Shown here: positions 56,111-64,000 of the stretch, piece by piece
Position numbering within the stretch: position 1 is the stretch's first letter
Layout: every line of letters starts with the position of its first letter
Origin: Pseudoalteromonas piscicida
GTDB lineage: Bacteria; Pseudomonadota; Gammaproteobacteria; Enterobacterales; Alteromonadaceae
Direction: 5' to 3'
Assembly (NCBI RefSeq): GCF_000238315.3
Contig: NZ_CP011924.1
Coordinates: 653,501-717,500 of the forward strand
DNA: 64,000 nt
Notes under the pieces: generated by a model
Database searches by the model: none
What the model was told of the DNA's origin: nothing
Seen by the model: only the letters and a program-made list of their open reading frames with translations
Program-made: the position numbers and the translations under genes

Positions 56111-57079
56111 TTACTGCACTAATTCTTGTTCAGAGAATGTGTCTGCAAAGAGTGGGCTAGTTAGGTAACGCTCTGCAGCGCTTGGCAAAATAACCACGAT
56201 GTTTTTATCAGCATTTTCAGGTTGCTCGGCAATACGCTTTGCGGCAACTAGGGCTGCGCCTGAAGAAATACCTACTAAAATACCTTCGTCTTTCATCAGC
56301 TGGTGTGCCATTGCAATTGCATCTTCATTAGAGACCAACTCAACGCCATCAATAAGCTCAAGATCTAGGTTGCCCGGAATAAAGCCAGCACCGATCCCTT
56401 GAATTTTGTGTGGACCCGGTTTTACTTCGTCGCCCGCAAGGGTTTGCGTGATAACTGGTGAGTCAACTGGCTCAACAGCGATTGACTTAACATTTAGGCC
56501 TTTTTCATTTTTCAGATAGCGCGAAACACCAGTGATCGTGCCACCCGTACCAACGCCCGCAACGAAGTAATCGATATTACCTTCAAGTGCATCAAAAATT
56601 TCCGGACCCGTTGTTTCAAAGTGGATCTTCGGGTTTGCTGGGTTTTCAAACTGTTGCAGTAACACGTATTTTTCAGGGTTACTTGCTTGGATTTCATTTG
56701 CTTTTTCAATCGCGCCTTTCATGCCCTTGGCGCCTTCTGTCAGCACTAAATTTGCGCCAAGTGCTTTAAGTAGTTTACGACGCTCAAGGCTCATCGTATT
56801 TGGCATAGTAAGTGTCAACTTATAACCACGAGAAGCAGCAACGAAAGCCAATGCAATACCCGTGTTACCTGAAGTTGGTTCAATAAGTTCTTTACCTTCG
56901 CTAAGAAGGCCCGCTTTTTCAGCTTCCCAGATCATAGACGCACCAATACGGCATTTAACGCTGAAGCTTGGGTTACGCGCTTCCACTTTTGCGTAAACAT
57001 TGCCGCCAGAAACGCGATTGATTTTAACCAACGGTGTATTACCGATAGTTAGACTGTTATCTGCATATACTTTAGTCAT
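56111..57079 (-). CDS. cysK: Cysteine synthase A (O-acetylserine sulfhydrylase)
   Basis: 322 residues. PLP lysine K42 in [19 protein letters not shown]; the substrate loop [16 protein letters not shown] (about 66-81); the PLP phosphate loop [16 protein letters not shown]; and [16 protein letters not shown] near the end. It makes cysteine from O-acetylserine and sulfide in the cytoplasm. CysB is encoded 3.5 kb away and probably controls it. Own promoter region of about 130 bases and own terminator. Confidence 0.96.
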   Translation of the reverse strand: MTKVYADNSLTIGNTPLVKINRVSGGNVYAKVEARNPSFSVKCRIGASMIWEAEKAGLLSEGKELIEPTSGNTGIALAFVAASRGYKLTLTMPNTMSLERRKLLKALGANLVLTEGAKGMKGAIEKANEIQASNPEKYVLLQQFENPANPKIHFETTGPEIFDALEGNIDYFVAGVGTGGTITGVSRYLKNEKGLNVKSIAVEPVDSPVITQTLAGDEVKPGPHKIQGIGAGFIPGNLDLELIDGVELVSNEDAIAMAHQLMKDEGILVGISSGAALVAAKRIAEQPENADKNIVVILPSAAERYLTSPLFADTFSEQELVQ

Positions 57080-57149
57080 TTGTGTTCCCTAATCTAGGTT
57101 TGCTTGTATTCCATCACTTTACTGCGCATTTCGCAAAACGAAAGGAAAG

Positions 57150-57187
57150 ATTGGCTATAAGATATATCAAATTTGCTTATAGCCAAT
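57150..57187. other. 12-bp inverted repeat between DUF5916 gene and cysK
   Basis: ATTGGCTATAAG / CTTATAGCCAAT, perfect, with a 14-base loop. On the minus strand it is followed by CTTTCCTTTCG. It may terminate the DUF5916 transcript or act as an operator about 70 bases upstream of cysK. Confidence 0.55.
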
Positions 57188-57207
57188 AGTTATTTAAAGG
57201 TTGATAT

Positions 57208-59502
57208 TTAAATCAACCAGGCATAACTGAACTTCATAAATACCGTCTTTTCGTCTTTAGTTATCTTTGACAAATCATCGTCTTGATAACCATGATCGGA
57301 ATAGCCTGCAAAGAAAACGGTTTGTGGGTTTAGTTTGTAGGAATAGAGCAGTTGGGTACTGATGCTTTTATAAGTCGCATCAACATCGTCATTATAATTG
57401 CTCTGGTTTCTCGAAATATCCGTGTTGATGATTGCCAATCTCAGATAGCTATTAATGTTAAATTGGTAAGTCAGGCGTATATCGCTCAGATTTGCGGTAT
57501 AAACTTTTGCGCCATTCGCTTTCATTTTTTCGAATGTATGGCGCAATCTAACTTCAAAATGTTTGCCAAGATTGACGTTAATAACTGGGCGGGCGAAGTA
57601 CAAATCACCAAGACGGTTGTTTGCAAGATCAACGCGGTTTCCTTTACTTAAGTTCAAGCCTGCGAAAACGCCGGCCATTGGCTTGAACTCCATATAGGTC
57701 CACTGTGAATTCTCGGTAAATAGATCGGTATTGCCGTCAATCGCAAGGCGGGTTTCATCATGTCGCAGTCCAGTGCGTTTTCTATGTTCAACACCGAAAT
57801 CAAGAAAGCTTTGCAATGGGCCGTCAACTGCAAAGTTGGTTTGCACTTCTTTTTCTAATAACTCGCCTTGCTCGTTGTGGGAAATATCCCAGTCGGCGTA
57901 CCAACGTGCACGGTTCCACCAGTTGTTGTCATCGCCATACCAACGGTACTCACCGCCAAAAAGAAATTTATTAAAGTCGACCTGAGTGATAAAGCCCATA
58001 TCGGTTCTAAGTGCGGCATCGCGAGCTTGATAACTGGTAAATGCCTTCCAATACTTGCGATTGTGCTCATAATTAACGTAATAGCCAGCACCTCGGTCAT
58101 CTTCGTCAATCACTCTGAGTACGCTTTCGTTTAGGTCGCACTCAGCGAGCGTGTTATCACATAACGATTCAACAAAAGCGCTATCATAGTTTGTATCTGA
58201 ACCAATTAACTGCACTTGTAGGGTATCGTTATCTGTTGGCTTGTATTTGGCGTCTATACTCGCAACTTGGTTGCGATAGTCGTCGCTTTGCCTGGTCGTC
58301 GATGTCACGCCTACAGACAAGGTTTTGTTTATGTCATGACGGTATCTCAGTGCCATGTTTTGGCTATTTCTCTCTAATGAGACAACGCTCGAGCCCAAAT
58401 TTCCAGGAACAACGACATTGAGTCTTTCATCGTTGGCAATAAATCCTGCAAAAGTGTGACCGTTTTTATTACCGGTAAGCTTGACGCCATAATCGGGTGC
58501 TGAAATGTTCCGAGTATGAATAAGGTTAAGGTGAGAAGAAAAGTAATCGGAATTATCTAAAAAGAACGCCCGTTTTTCAGGGAAAAATAGGCTAAAGCTA
58601 TTGTTAACGCTCAATTGTCCTGTGTCAGCTTCAACTTGTGAGAAATCAGGGTTTAATGTTGCGTTTAGCGTCGTGTCTGGTGTGATAGCCCACTTTACGT
58701 CTAAACCCGGCTCGACATTATTGTCGGCTTGCCACGGCTCTGCGATACCATCATTAATGTCGCGAGATTCTTGCCTATTGGTGACAAGTGTTGGAATAAC
58801 GGCAAAGTTACTACCTTGCTTAGCCTTAGCAAATCCTTGATATTTTGGCATCTGACAGATCCAGCAAGAATTTGCATGTCGCAATTGCATGCTGGAGATA
58901 CGCAACCTTTCATTTCTTGGATAAAAACGCAGAAACTCTAAAGCCATGGTTTTGCTCTCAAGGGAGTCGTTAAAATTTAATACACGAAGTGGGATTTCAA
59001 CTTCAACAACATAACCATCTTTATTGATCTTTCCGACGCTATCCCAGATCCCATTCCAAGAACCATTCTCACTTTTAGTGAGTTCGTTTTCAATTGAGTC
59101 TTGTTGTACACCTAGTGGATTGATGAAAAACTGATAAGCGCTTTGGGCGTTGTTAAATGAATCAATTTTAATGCCGACAAGATCATCTTCCCAGGCGCGG
59201 TCACGGTCACGATAAAATGCGCGGATCAACTCAGGATTAGGGTCCTTTGCATCAAAAGCAATAAATAAAGATTGACCATTCTCATATACGTAGGCCTTAG
59301 TTTGTACTGGACTTGATTGGTTCTCGTATGGCCAAGTGATGTTGTTGATATCTATTTCTAATGCACGTTGCCAAATATCGGCTTCAAGTACACCATCAAT
59401 TTTTGCAGAGCTATCGATAAATGGGATTTTATTTGGGTCTAGTGCCCATGTTTGGCTAGATAGACTAAGTACGACAAAAGAGTAGGTTACAGCTTTAAGC
59501 AT
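57208..59502 (-). CDS. CBM9-like / DUF5916 outer-membrane protein
   Basis: 764 residues. Signal peptide (about 1-20, ending QTWA). N-terminal carbohydrate-binding family-9-like domain (about 25-215): IDGVLEADIWQRALEID, RAWEDDLVGIKIDSFNNAQSAYQFFINPLGVQQDS and KDGYVVEVEIPLRVL. The C-terminal DUF5916 part has alternating strands expected of an outer-membrane barrel (TLNATLNPDFSQVEADTGQLSVNNSFSLFFPEKRAFFLDN and on) and ends FMKFSYAWLI. Members occur near oligosaccharide or proteolysis genes in marine bacteria; role unknown. No partner genes adjacent. Confidence 0.85.
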   Translation of the reverse strand: MLKAVTYSFVVLSLSSQTWALDPNKIPFIDSSAKIDGVLEADIWQRALEIDINNITWPYENQSSPVQTKAYVYENGQSLFIAFDAKDPNPELIRAFYRDRDRAWEDDLVGIKIDSFNNAQSAYQFFINPLGVQQDSIENELTKSENGSWNGIWDSVGKINKDGYVVEVEIPLRVLNFNDSLESKTMALEFLRFYPRNERLRISSMQLRHANSCWICQMPKYQGFAKAKQGSNFAVIPTLVTNRQESRDINDGIAEPWQADNNVEPGLDVKWAITPDTTLNATLNPDFSQVEADTGQLSVNNSFSLFFPEKRAFFLDNSDYFSSHLNLIHTRNISAPDYGVKLTGNKNGHTFAGFIANDERLNVVVPGNLGSSVVSLERNSQNMALRYRHDINKTLSVGVTSTTRQSDDYRNQVASIDAKYKPTDNDTLQVQLIGSDTNYDSAFVESLCDNTLAECDLNESVLRVIDEDDRGAGYYVNYEHNRKYWKAFTSYQARDAALRTDMGFITQVDFNKFLFGGEYRWYGDDNNWWNRARWYADWDISHNEQGELLEKEVQTNFAVDGPLQSFLDFGVEHRKRTGLRHDETRLAIDGNTDLFTENSQWTYMEFKPMAGVFAGLNLSKGNRVDLANNRLGDLYFARPVINVNLGKHFEVRLRHTFEKMKANGAKVYTANLSDIRLTYQFNINSYLRLAIINTDISRNQSNYNDDVDATYKSISTQLLYSYKLNPQTVFFAGYSDHGYQDDDLSKITKDEKTVFMKFSYAWLI

Positions 59503-59713
59503 GAATTTAATTATTATACAGAGACTTTTGTCAGTATTAGATAATATGCAATGAGCTGAAACAATTTATTTTCGTCAAGTTGCAATTATTTACGTTAGGT
59601 GGCGAATATGTATACATAAAATGTACAAATCGATTTATCTCCATCGAATTAATAGCAAAGATGGTCAAAAACATGTTACAACAACGCCTTTGAAAATCTG
59701 CTAGGAAGTAACT

Positions 59714-60859
59714 ATGTCTCTTATATTGAAGCTAGTGGCGGGTATCGTCGCTGGTATGTTGGCGGGTCTGTACTTGCCGACTGTGTTAGTTGAGCTCTTA
59801 TACACCTTCAAGGTGATCATAGGGCAACTTATCAGCTTTACTATTCCTCTGATAATCCTGCTTTTTATTGCTTCAGGTATAGCAGGTTTACCAAAGGGAT
59901 CGGGCCACTTGCTTGGTAAGACGGTCGGCTTTGCTTATGGGTCAACCATTATTGCTGGCACGTTAGCATTTCTATTAGTTAATGCTTTCATTCCATTTTT
60001 TGACGGTGGTGTTGCTTATCAAGCCGTGGAAGAATCTCATCTTAAGAGCTTTATTAATATCGAGATCCCTCCGCTGATGGGAGTGATGACGGCACTTGCA
60101 ACTGCATTTATCTTTGGTATTGGGATGAGTCAGTGTGGTTTAACTAAACTTAAAGGCGTCACTGACGAAGCGAGAGATGTGGTAGATGCACTGCTTGCGA
60201 AAGTCATTATTCCAATATTACCACTTTACATTGCCGGTGTTTTTGCTGAAATGGCGGTAGCAGGTACGGTATTCGACACCCTGAGTACGTTTGGCGTGGT
60301 ATTGCTTGCCGCGATTATTATGCATTGGCTATGGCTAAGCACTTTGTTTGTGGTAAGCGGCCTGTTACTTGGTAGAAATCCATTGGAATTAATCAAAAAT
60401 ATGCTACCTGCGTATTTTACTGCGATTGGTACTATGTCGAGCGCGGCAACTATTCCAGTGTCTCTTCGTGCAAGTAAATCTAATAATGTTAACGAAGAGG
60501 TTGCCAATTTTACCGTACCACTTTGTGCCACCATCCATTTGTCAGGGTCGACTATTACCATAGTGACTTGCGCAATGGCTGTGATGCTGCTTTCTCCTGA
60601 GATGGTTGTACCTTCATTGTCGGAAATGTTGCCATTCATCTTTATGCTTGGTGTAGTAATGATTGCGGCTCCTGGTGCGCCGGGTGGAGCGGTTATGTCT
60701 GCGCTTGGGCTATTGACCAGTATGCTTGGTTTTAATGAGGGCGCAGTGGCATTGATGATTGCTTTATATTTAGCGCAAGATAGTTTTGGCACAGCATGTA
60801 ATGTAACTGGTGATGGTGTGATTGCACTTTGGGTCGATCAATTTTCAAAGCAAAGCTGA
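59714..60859 (+). CDS. Dicarboxylate/amino acid:cation symporter (DAACS, SDF family)
   Basis: 381 residues with about eight membrane segments and two re-entrant loops. HP1 signature GTMSSAATIPVSLRAS, TM7 NFTVPLCATIHLSGSTI, HP2 GAPGGAVMSALG, and CNVTGDGVIAL in TM8 with the substrate-binding Asn and Asp. It would import glutamate, aspartate, serine/threonine or C4-dicarboxylates with Na+ or H+. The exact substrate cannot be read. GGAAG precedes the ATG. It is a single-gene unit. Confidence 0.9.
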   Translation: MSLILKLVAGIVAGMLAGLYLPTVLVELLYTFKVIIGQLISFTIPLIILLFIASGIAGLPKGSGHLLGKTVGFAYGSTIIAGTLAFLLVNAFIPFFDGGVAYQAVEESHLKSFINIEIPPLMGVMTALATAFIFGIGMSQCGLTKLKGVTDEARDVVDALLAKVIIPILPLYIAGVFAEMAVAGTVFDTLSTFGVVLLAAIIMHWLWLSTLFVVSGLLLGRNPLELIKNMLPAYFTAIGTMSSAATIPVSLRASKSNNVNEEVANFTVPLCATIHLSGSTITIVTCAMAVMLLSPEMVVPSLSEMLPFIFMLGVVMIAAPGAPGGAVMSALGLLTSMLGFNEGAVALMIALYLAQDSFGTACNVTGDGVIALWVDQFSKQS

Positions 60860-60887
60860 GTCATATAAAAATAAATCTACTATAAGT

Positions 60888-60911
60888 CGCTATGGCTAAA
60901 ATGCCGTAGCG
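60888..60911 (+). terminator. Possible hairpin terminator after the symporter gene
   Basis: CGCTATGGC-TAAAAT-GCCGTAGCG, a 9-bp stem with one G-T pair, 28 bases after the stop. Only three T follow a few bases later. Confidence 0.45.
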
Positions 60912-61118
60912 GCTGCCTTTAAAATCACAAAGCGGTGAAATTATAATCAACCAGCTTCTTCCATTAATTAACTATTTGGTTAATTCATATCAAAATTGTA
61001 TTTTTCTCTTGTTTCTATCGTTATGCTTTTAAAAAATATGTGGTAATCTCAAACATCTGGAAGCGAGGCTGTTGGTTGCTTCGCTCCTTTTACCAATATA
61101 TATGTAGAGGGTGTGCCA

Positions 61119-61769
61119 TTGATTAATGTGCTTTTAGTTGATGATCATGAACTTGTCAGGACTGGCATAAAACGCATTTTAGATGATGTGCGTGGCTTTA
61201 AAGTGGTAGGAGAAGCCAAAACCGGTGAGGAAGCCGTAACCTTTTGTCGCCAAAGTGAGCCTGACATTGTGCTAATGGACATGAACATGCTTGGTATTGG
61301 TGGATTGGAAGCGACCAAAAAGATTTGCCGTTACTGTCCTGATATAAAAGTTATTGTGCTTACCGTGCATTGTGAAGATCCTTTTCCAAGCAAGGTAATG
61401 CAAATTGGTGCGCATGGTTACCTAACAAAAGGTGCTGGCCCTGATGAAATGATCAATGCAATACGTGCGGTTAATGCTGGTCAACGTTATATTGCGCCAG
61501 AAATTGCTCAGCAAATTGCCCTTGCGCAATTTAGTGGCCGCAATGACGAAAACCCTTTCCAATCGCTATCGGAAAGAGAATTGCAGATCATGCTCATGAT
61601 CACTAAAGGTGAGAAAGCACAAAATATTGCAGATCGCTTGAACCTAAGCTCTAAGACGGTAAATAGTTATCGCTATCGCATGTTTGAAAAGCTCAATGTG
61701 AGCGGTGATGTAGAATTAACCCACTTGGCGATTCGCCATAAAATGATCGATATAGATAGCAGTCATTAA
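61119..61769 (+). CDS. uvrY: Response regulator UvrY/GacA
   Basis: 216 residues. The TTG at 61119 is chosen because it gives the exact family start (L/M)INVLLVDDHELVRTGIKRIL and has AGAGGG seven bases upstream; GTG at 61113 is the other choice. Receiver domain with D in PDIVLMDMNMLGIGG (D54-type), and a LuxR-type helix-turn-helix at the C-terminus (LSERELQIMLMITKGEKAQNIADRLNLSSKTVNSYRYRMFEKL). In relatives it pairs with the BarA/GacS kinase to induce Csr small RNAs. First gene of uvrY-uvrC-pgsA. Confidence 0.95.
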   Translation: MINVLLVDDHELVRTGIKRILDDVRGFKVVGEAKTGEEAVTFCRQSEPDIVLMDMNMLGIGGLEATKKICRYCPDIKVIVLTVHCEDPFPSKVMQIGAHGYLTKGAGPDEMINAIRAVNAGQRYIAPEIAQQIALAQFSGRNDENPFQSLSERELQIMLMITKGEKAQNIADRLNLSSKTVNSYRYRMFEKLNVSGDVELTHLAIRHKMIDIDSSH

Positions 61770-61780
61770 GTTCTTTTTAA

Positions 61781-63604
61781 ATGACTGAATTTGACTACAA
61801 ACCTTTCCTCAAGACATTAACAACAGAACCTGGTGTGTACCGCATGTACGATGTGGACGACCAGGTTATTTATGTTGGTAAAGCAAAAAACCTAAAAAAG
61901 CGAGTTTCTAGCTACTTCCGTTCAAATATCACAGATAGTAAAACGCGAGTATTGGTCAGTAATATTGACCATATTGAAGTAACGTTAACGAATACCGAAA
62001 CCGAAGCGCTGCTTTTAGAAAATAACTTAATTAAGAAATATCAGCCGAGATATAACATCCTCTTAAGAGATGATAAAAGTTATCCATATATTTTCCTGAG
62101 CGCCCATCAACATCCAAGACTTGCATTTCATCGTGGTAGTAGAAAACAAAAAGGCGAGTATTTTGGTCCTTTCCCTAGCAGTGCTGCAGTATCGGAAAGT
62201 CTGAGGTTAATGCAGAAGATCTTCCCCGTTAGGCAATGCGAAGATGCGTATTACCGCGCACGCAGCCGACCTTGTTTGCAGTATCAGTTAAAAAGATGTT
62301 CAGGACCATGCGTTGGCAAGGTAAGCGACGAAGAATACCAAGAACAAGTAGCCATGGTTCGACAGTTTTTGACGGGACGCTCTCAGGACGTTATTTCAGC
62401 ACTGGTGGAACGAATGGAAAGCGCCAGTATGTCTTTGGATTTTGAGAAAGCAGCGAAACACAGAGATCAAATTGCTTTATTAAGGCAAATGCAAGAACAG
62501 CAGTCCATTGCAGGAAACTTTGCAGAGCTTGATGTCATCGGTTATGAGCAGAAGAACGGTTTAGTGGCCATTCATGTACTGATGATAAGGGAACATAAGG
62601 TACTTGGGACGAAAACACATTTTCCAAAAGTACCAAAAGATTCTGGCGCAGATGAAGTGCTAACTTCTTTCATCGGACAGTATTATATTTCAACGGGTAA
62701 CCACGCTAGAATTGCTAAAGAAATTGTATTGCCATTCGAAATAGAAGAGGGAAGTGCATTAGAAGCTGCGCTGACCCAAGTTTCGAAGCGCAAAGTTAAT
62801 TTCAAATGTAACGTTCGTGGGGAGCGAGCCCAATATCTTGCATTGGCAAATAAAAATGCGCAAAACAGTATTGAAGTTAAACAAAGTGCACAAGACTCAA
62901 TCACCAAACGATATGCCAAACTAAAAGCAGTGCTAGGGCTGTCAGATATTCAAAGAATGGAGTGTTTTGATATCAGCCATACCATGGGAGAAAACACGGT
63001 TGCATCGTGTGTTGTATTCGATGGTCAAGGGCCAAACAATAGAGAGTATCGCAGATATAACGTCACTGGGATCACCCCAGGGGATGATTACGCAGCGATG
63101 GATTTTGCATTAAATAAGCGCTACGGCAAAATGTCGGATGAAGCGAAAGTACCCGATATTATTTTTATTGATGGTGGTAAGGGGCAGTTAGGTAGGGCGG
63201 AATCTTTCTTTGCTGATTGGCAACTCAATAAAATGCCGATACTGATAGGGGTTGCAAAAGGCACAAGCCGAAAGCCAGGATTAGAAACATTGCTTATAGA
63301 TGGTGGTCGTAAAACGGTGAATGTCGAAAGTGATTCACCTGCATTACACCTTATCCAGCATATCCGCGACGAATCACATCGCTTTGCAATTGCAGGGCAT
63401 CGTAATAAAAGACAAAAACAAAGAACGCAATCTGTGCTTGAAGAGATTGAAGGCGTAGGTCAGAAAAGACGTCAGGCACTACTTAAGTTTTTAGGAGGCA
63501 TGCAGGGAGTTAAATCTGCAAATATACATCAATTAAAGCAAGTTCCTGGGATCAGCCCTGAAATGGCTGAAAAGATATTTAATCATTTGCATGACAAAGC
63601 TTAA
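61781..63604 (+). CDS. uvrC: UvrABC excinuclease subunit C
   Basis: 607 residues. GIY-YIG nuclease domain at the N-terminus (PGVYRMYDVDDQVIYVGKAKNLKKRV), a cysteine block (CLQYQLKRCSGPCVG) and the UVR domain (EKAAKHRDQIALLRQMQ). The RNase H-like C-terminal nuclease domain holds IQRMECFDISHTMGENTVASCVVFD and PDIIFIDGGKGQL, followed by two helix-hairpin-helix motifs (IEGVGQKRRQALLKFLGG and KQVPGISPEMAEKIF). It makes both incisions in nucleotide excision repair. 11 bases after uvrY. Confidence 0.97.
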   Translation: MTEFDYKPFLKTLTTEPGVYRMYDVDDQVIYVGKAKNLKKRVSSYFRSNITDSKTRVLVSNIDHIEVTLTNTETEALLLENNLIKKYQPRYNILLRDDKSYPYIFLSAHQHPRLAFHRGSRKQKGEYFGPFPSSAAVSESLRLMQKIFPVRQCEDAYYRARSRPCLQYQLKRCSGPCVGKVSDEEYQEQVAMVRQFLTGRSQDVISALVERMESASMSLDFEKAAKHRDQIALLRQMQEQQSIAGNFAELDVIGYEQKNGLVAIHVLMIREHKVLGTKTHFPKVPKDSGADEVLTSFIGQYYISTGNHARIAKEIVLPFEIEEGSALEAALTQVSKRKVNFKCNVRGERAQYLALANKNAQNSIEVKQSAQDSITKRYAKLKAVLGLSDIQRMECFDISHTMGENTVASCVVFDGQGPNNREYRRYNVTGITPGDDYAAMDFALNKRYGKMSDEAKVPDIIFIDGGKGQLGRAESFFADWQLNKMPILIGVAKGTSRKPGLETLLIDGGRKTVNVESDSPALHLIQHIRDESHRFAIAGHRNKRQKQRTQSVLEEIEGVGQKRRQALLKFLGGMQGVKSANIHQLKQVPGISPEMAEKIFNHLHDKA

Positions 63605-63646
63605 GCAATCATGCGAACATAGAAAAAAAGACAATACCAAGTAGTT

Positions 63647-64000
63647 ATGTGGAATATTCCAAATACGCTCACAACATTTAGATTGCTACTCATTCCCGTG
63701 TTTGCAGTCGTTTTTTATCTTCCTTATTCATGGGCGTTTTTTGCCGCCGCTTTTATTTTCTGGTTAGCTTCTGTTACCGATATCCTCGATGGCTATCTTG
63801 CGCGTAAGTTGGAACAGTCAACGCCATTTGGTGCTTTTTTAGATCCTGTTGCCGACAAGGTGATGGTCAGTGTTGCTTTAGTGATACTTGCTACACATTA
63901 TGATAATTATTTCATTACTATTTCTGCTGTTGTCATTATTAGTAGAGAAATAGTTATTTCTGCGTTGCGTGAATGGATGGCTGAACAAGGTAAAAGAGGA
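63647..64000 (+). CDS. pgsA: CDP-diacylglycerol-glycerol-3-phosphate 3-phosphatidyltransferase (partial)
   Basis: The first 118 codons; the 3' end lies outside the window. [19 protein letters not shown] is the family N-terminus. The CDP-alcohol phosphotransferase motif is complete: [28 protein letters not shown] (DG-x2-AR-x8-G-x3-D-x3-D). The enzyme makes phosphatidylglycerol phosphate in the inner membrane. It is 42 bases after uvrC in the usual uvrY-uvrC-pgsA order. Confidence 0.94.
   Translation, partial: MWNIPNTLTTFRLLLIPVFAVVFYLPYSWAFFAAAFIFWLASVTDILDGYLARKLEQSTPFGAFLDPVADKVMVSVALVILATHYDNYFITISAVVIISREIVISALREWMAEQGKRG

Overview
The window reads as a chromosomal segment of a marine gammaproteobacterium, most likely Pseudoalteromonas or a close relative in the Alteromonadales. 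This is inferred from gene order and protein families, not from a search. Signs are a cyo quinol oxidase operon of E. coli type, the bepA/arsC-like(yfgD)/perM neighbourhood, a uvrY-uvrC-pgsA operon, a TonB receptor / tryptophan-halogenase-like / SapC cassette, and a run of eight identical tRNA-Tyr genes. No prophage, integrase, transposase, CRISPR array or plasmid function was seen. Most genes are housekeeping genes, densely packed on both strands.

Layout. 1-4.4 kb: cyoABCDE (cyoA cut by the window edge), the terminal cytochrome bo3 quinol oxidase and its heme O synthase, closed by a terminator. 4.4-9.9 kb: a 162-bp MITE-like repeat, a small membrane protein, a YciI-like protein, a TetR regulator divergent from an HPP membrane protein over two operator palindromes, helicase IV and a glutamate-dehydrogenase family enzyme. 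10-16.6 kb: a RimK-type ligase, a soluble hybrid histidine kinase, a secreted nuclease/phosphatase-fold protein, a lipoprotein, a DUF2897 protein and an ankyrin-repeat membrane protein split by one in-frame amber codon. 16.7-21.7 kb: arsC-like/wrbA/DUF2069 operon, bepA with an unknown partner gene, and a TusA-like protein overlapping perM.

21.7-34.2 kb is the most interesting part. A LacI-type repressor is divergent from pgi, followed by zwf-pgl. The last 568 bp around pgl is duplicated exactly in tandem, and the second copy runs straight into a perfect heptanucleotide satellite of about 76 units (534 bp). Beyond it lie a promoter region with two operator palindromes, a large TonB-dependent receptor, a terminator, a tryptophan-halogenase-like flavoprotein and a SapC-family protein. 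The same 14-bp palindrome lies on the pgi promoter and twice upstream of the receptor, so sugar uptake through the outer membrane and glucose-6-phosphate metabolism probably form one regulon.

34-46 kb: a small secreted cysteine-rich protein, an isoaspartyl peptidase, a CBS protein, HrpA helicase, a receiver/PilZ gene pair, RlmI, an HD hydrolase, a pentapeptide-repeat potassium-channel-like protein, a YgjP-type metallopeptidase, and a MerR regulator divergent from a DUF2938 protein through a 19-bp-spacer promoter. 46.3-47.2 kb: eight tRNA-Tyr genes, six on an exact 111-bp period. 47-57 kb: a second 162-bp repeat, a YchJ-like SEC-C protein, a SulA-like protein, a Sel1-like protein, a purine permease, a coiled-coil membrane protein, cysB, queC/queE, a periplasmic binding-like protein and cysK. 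57-64 kb: a large CBM9/DUF5916 outer-membrane protein, a dicarboxylate/amino-acid symporter, and uvrY-uvrC-pgsA (pgsA cut by the right edge).

Functions are assigned from remembered family sequences and visible motifs. No database search was run.
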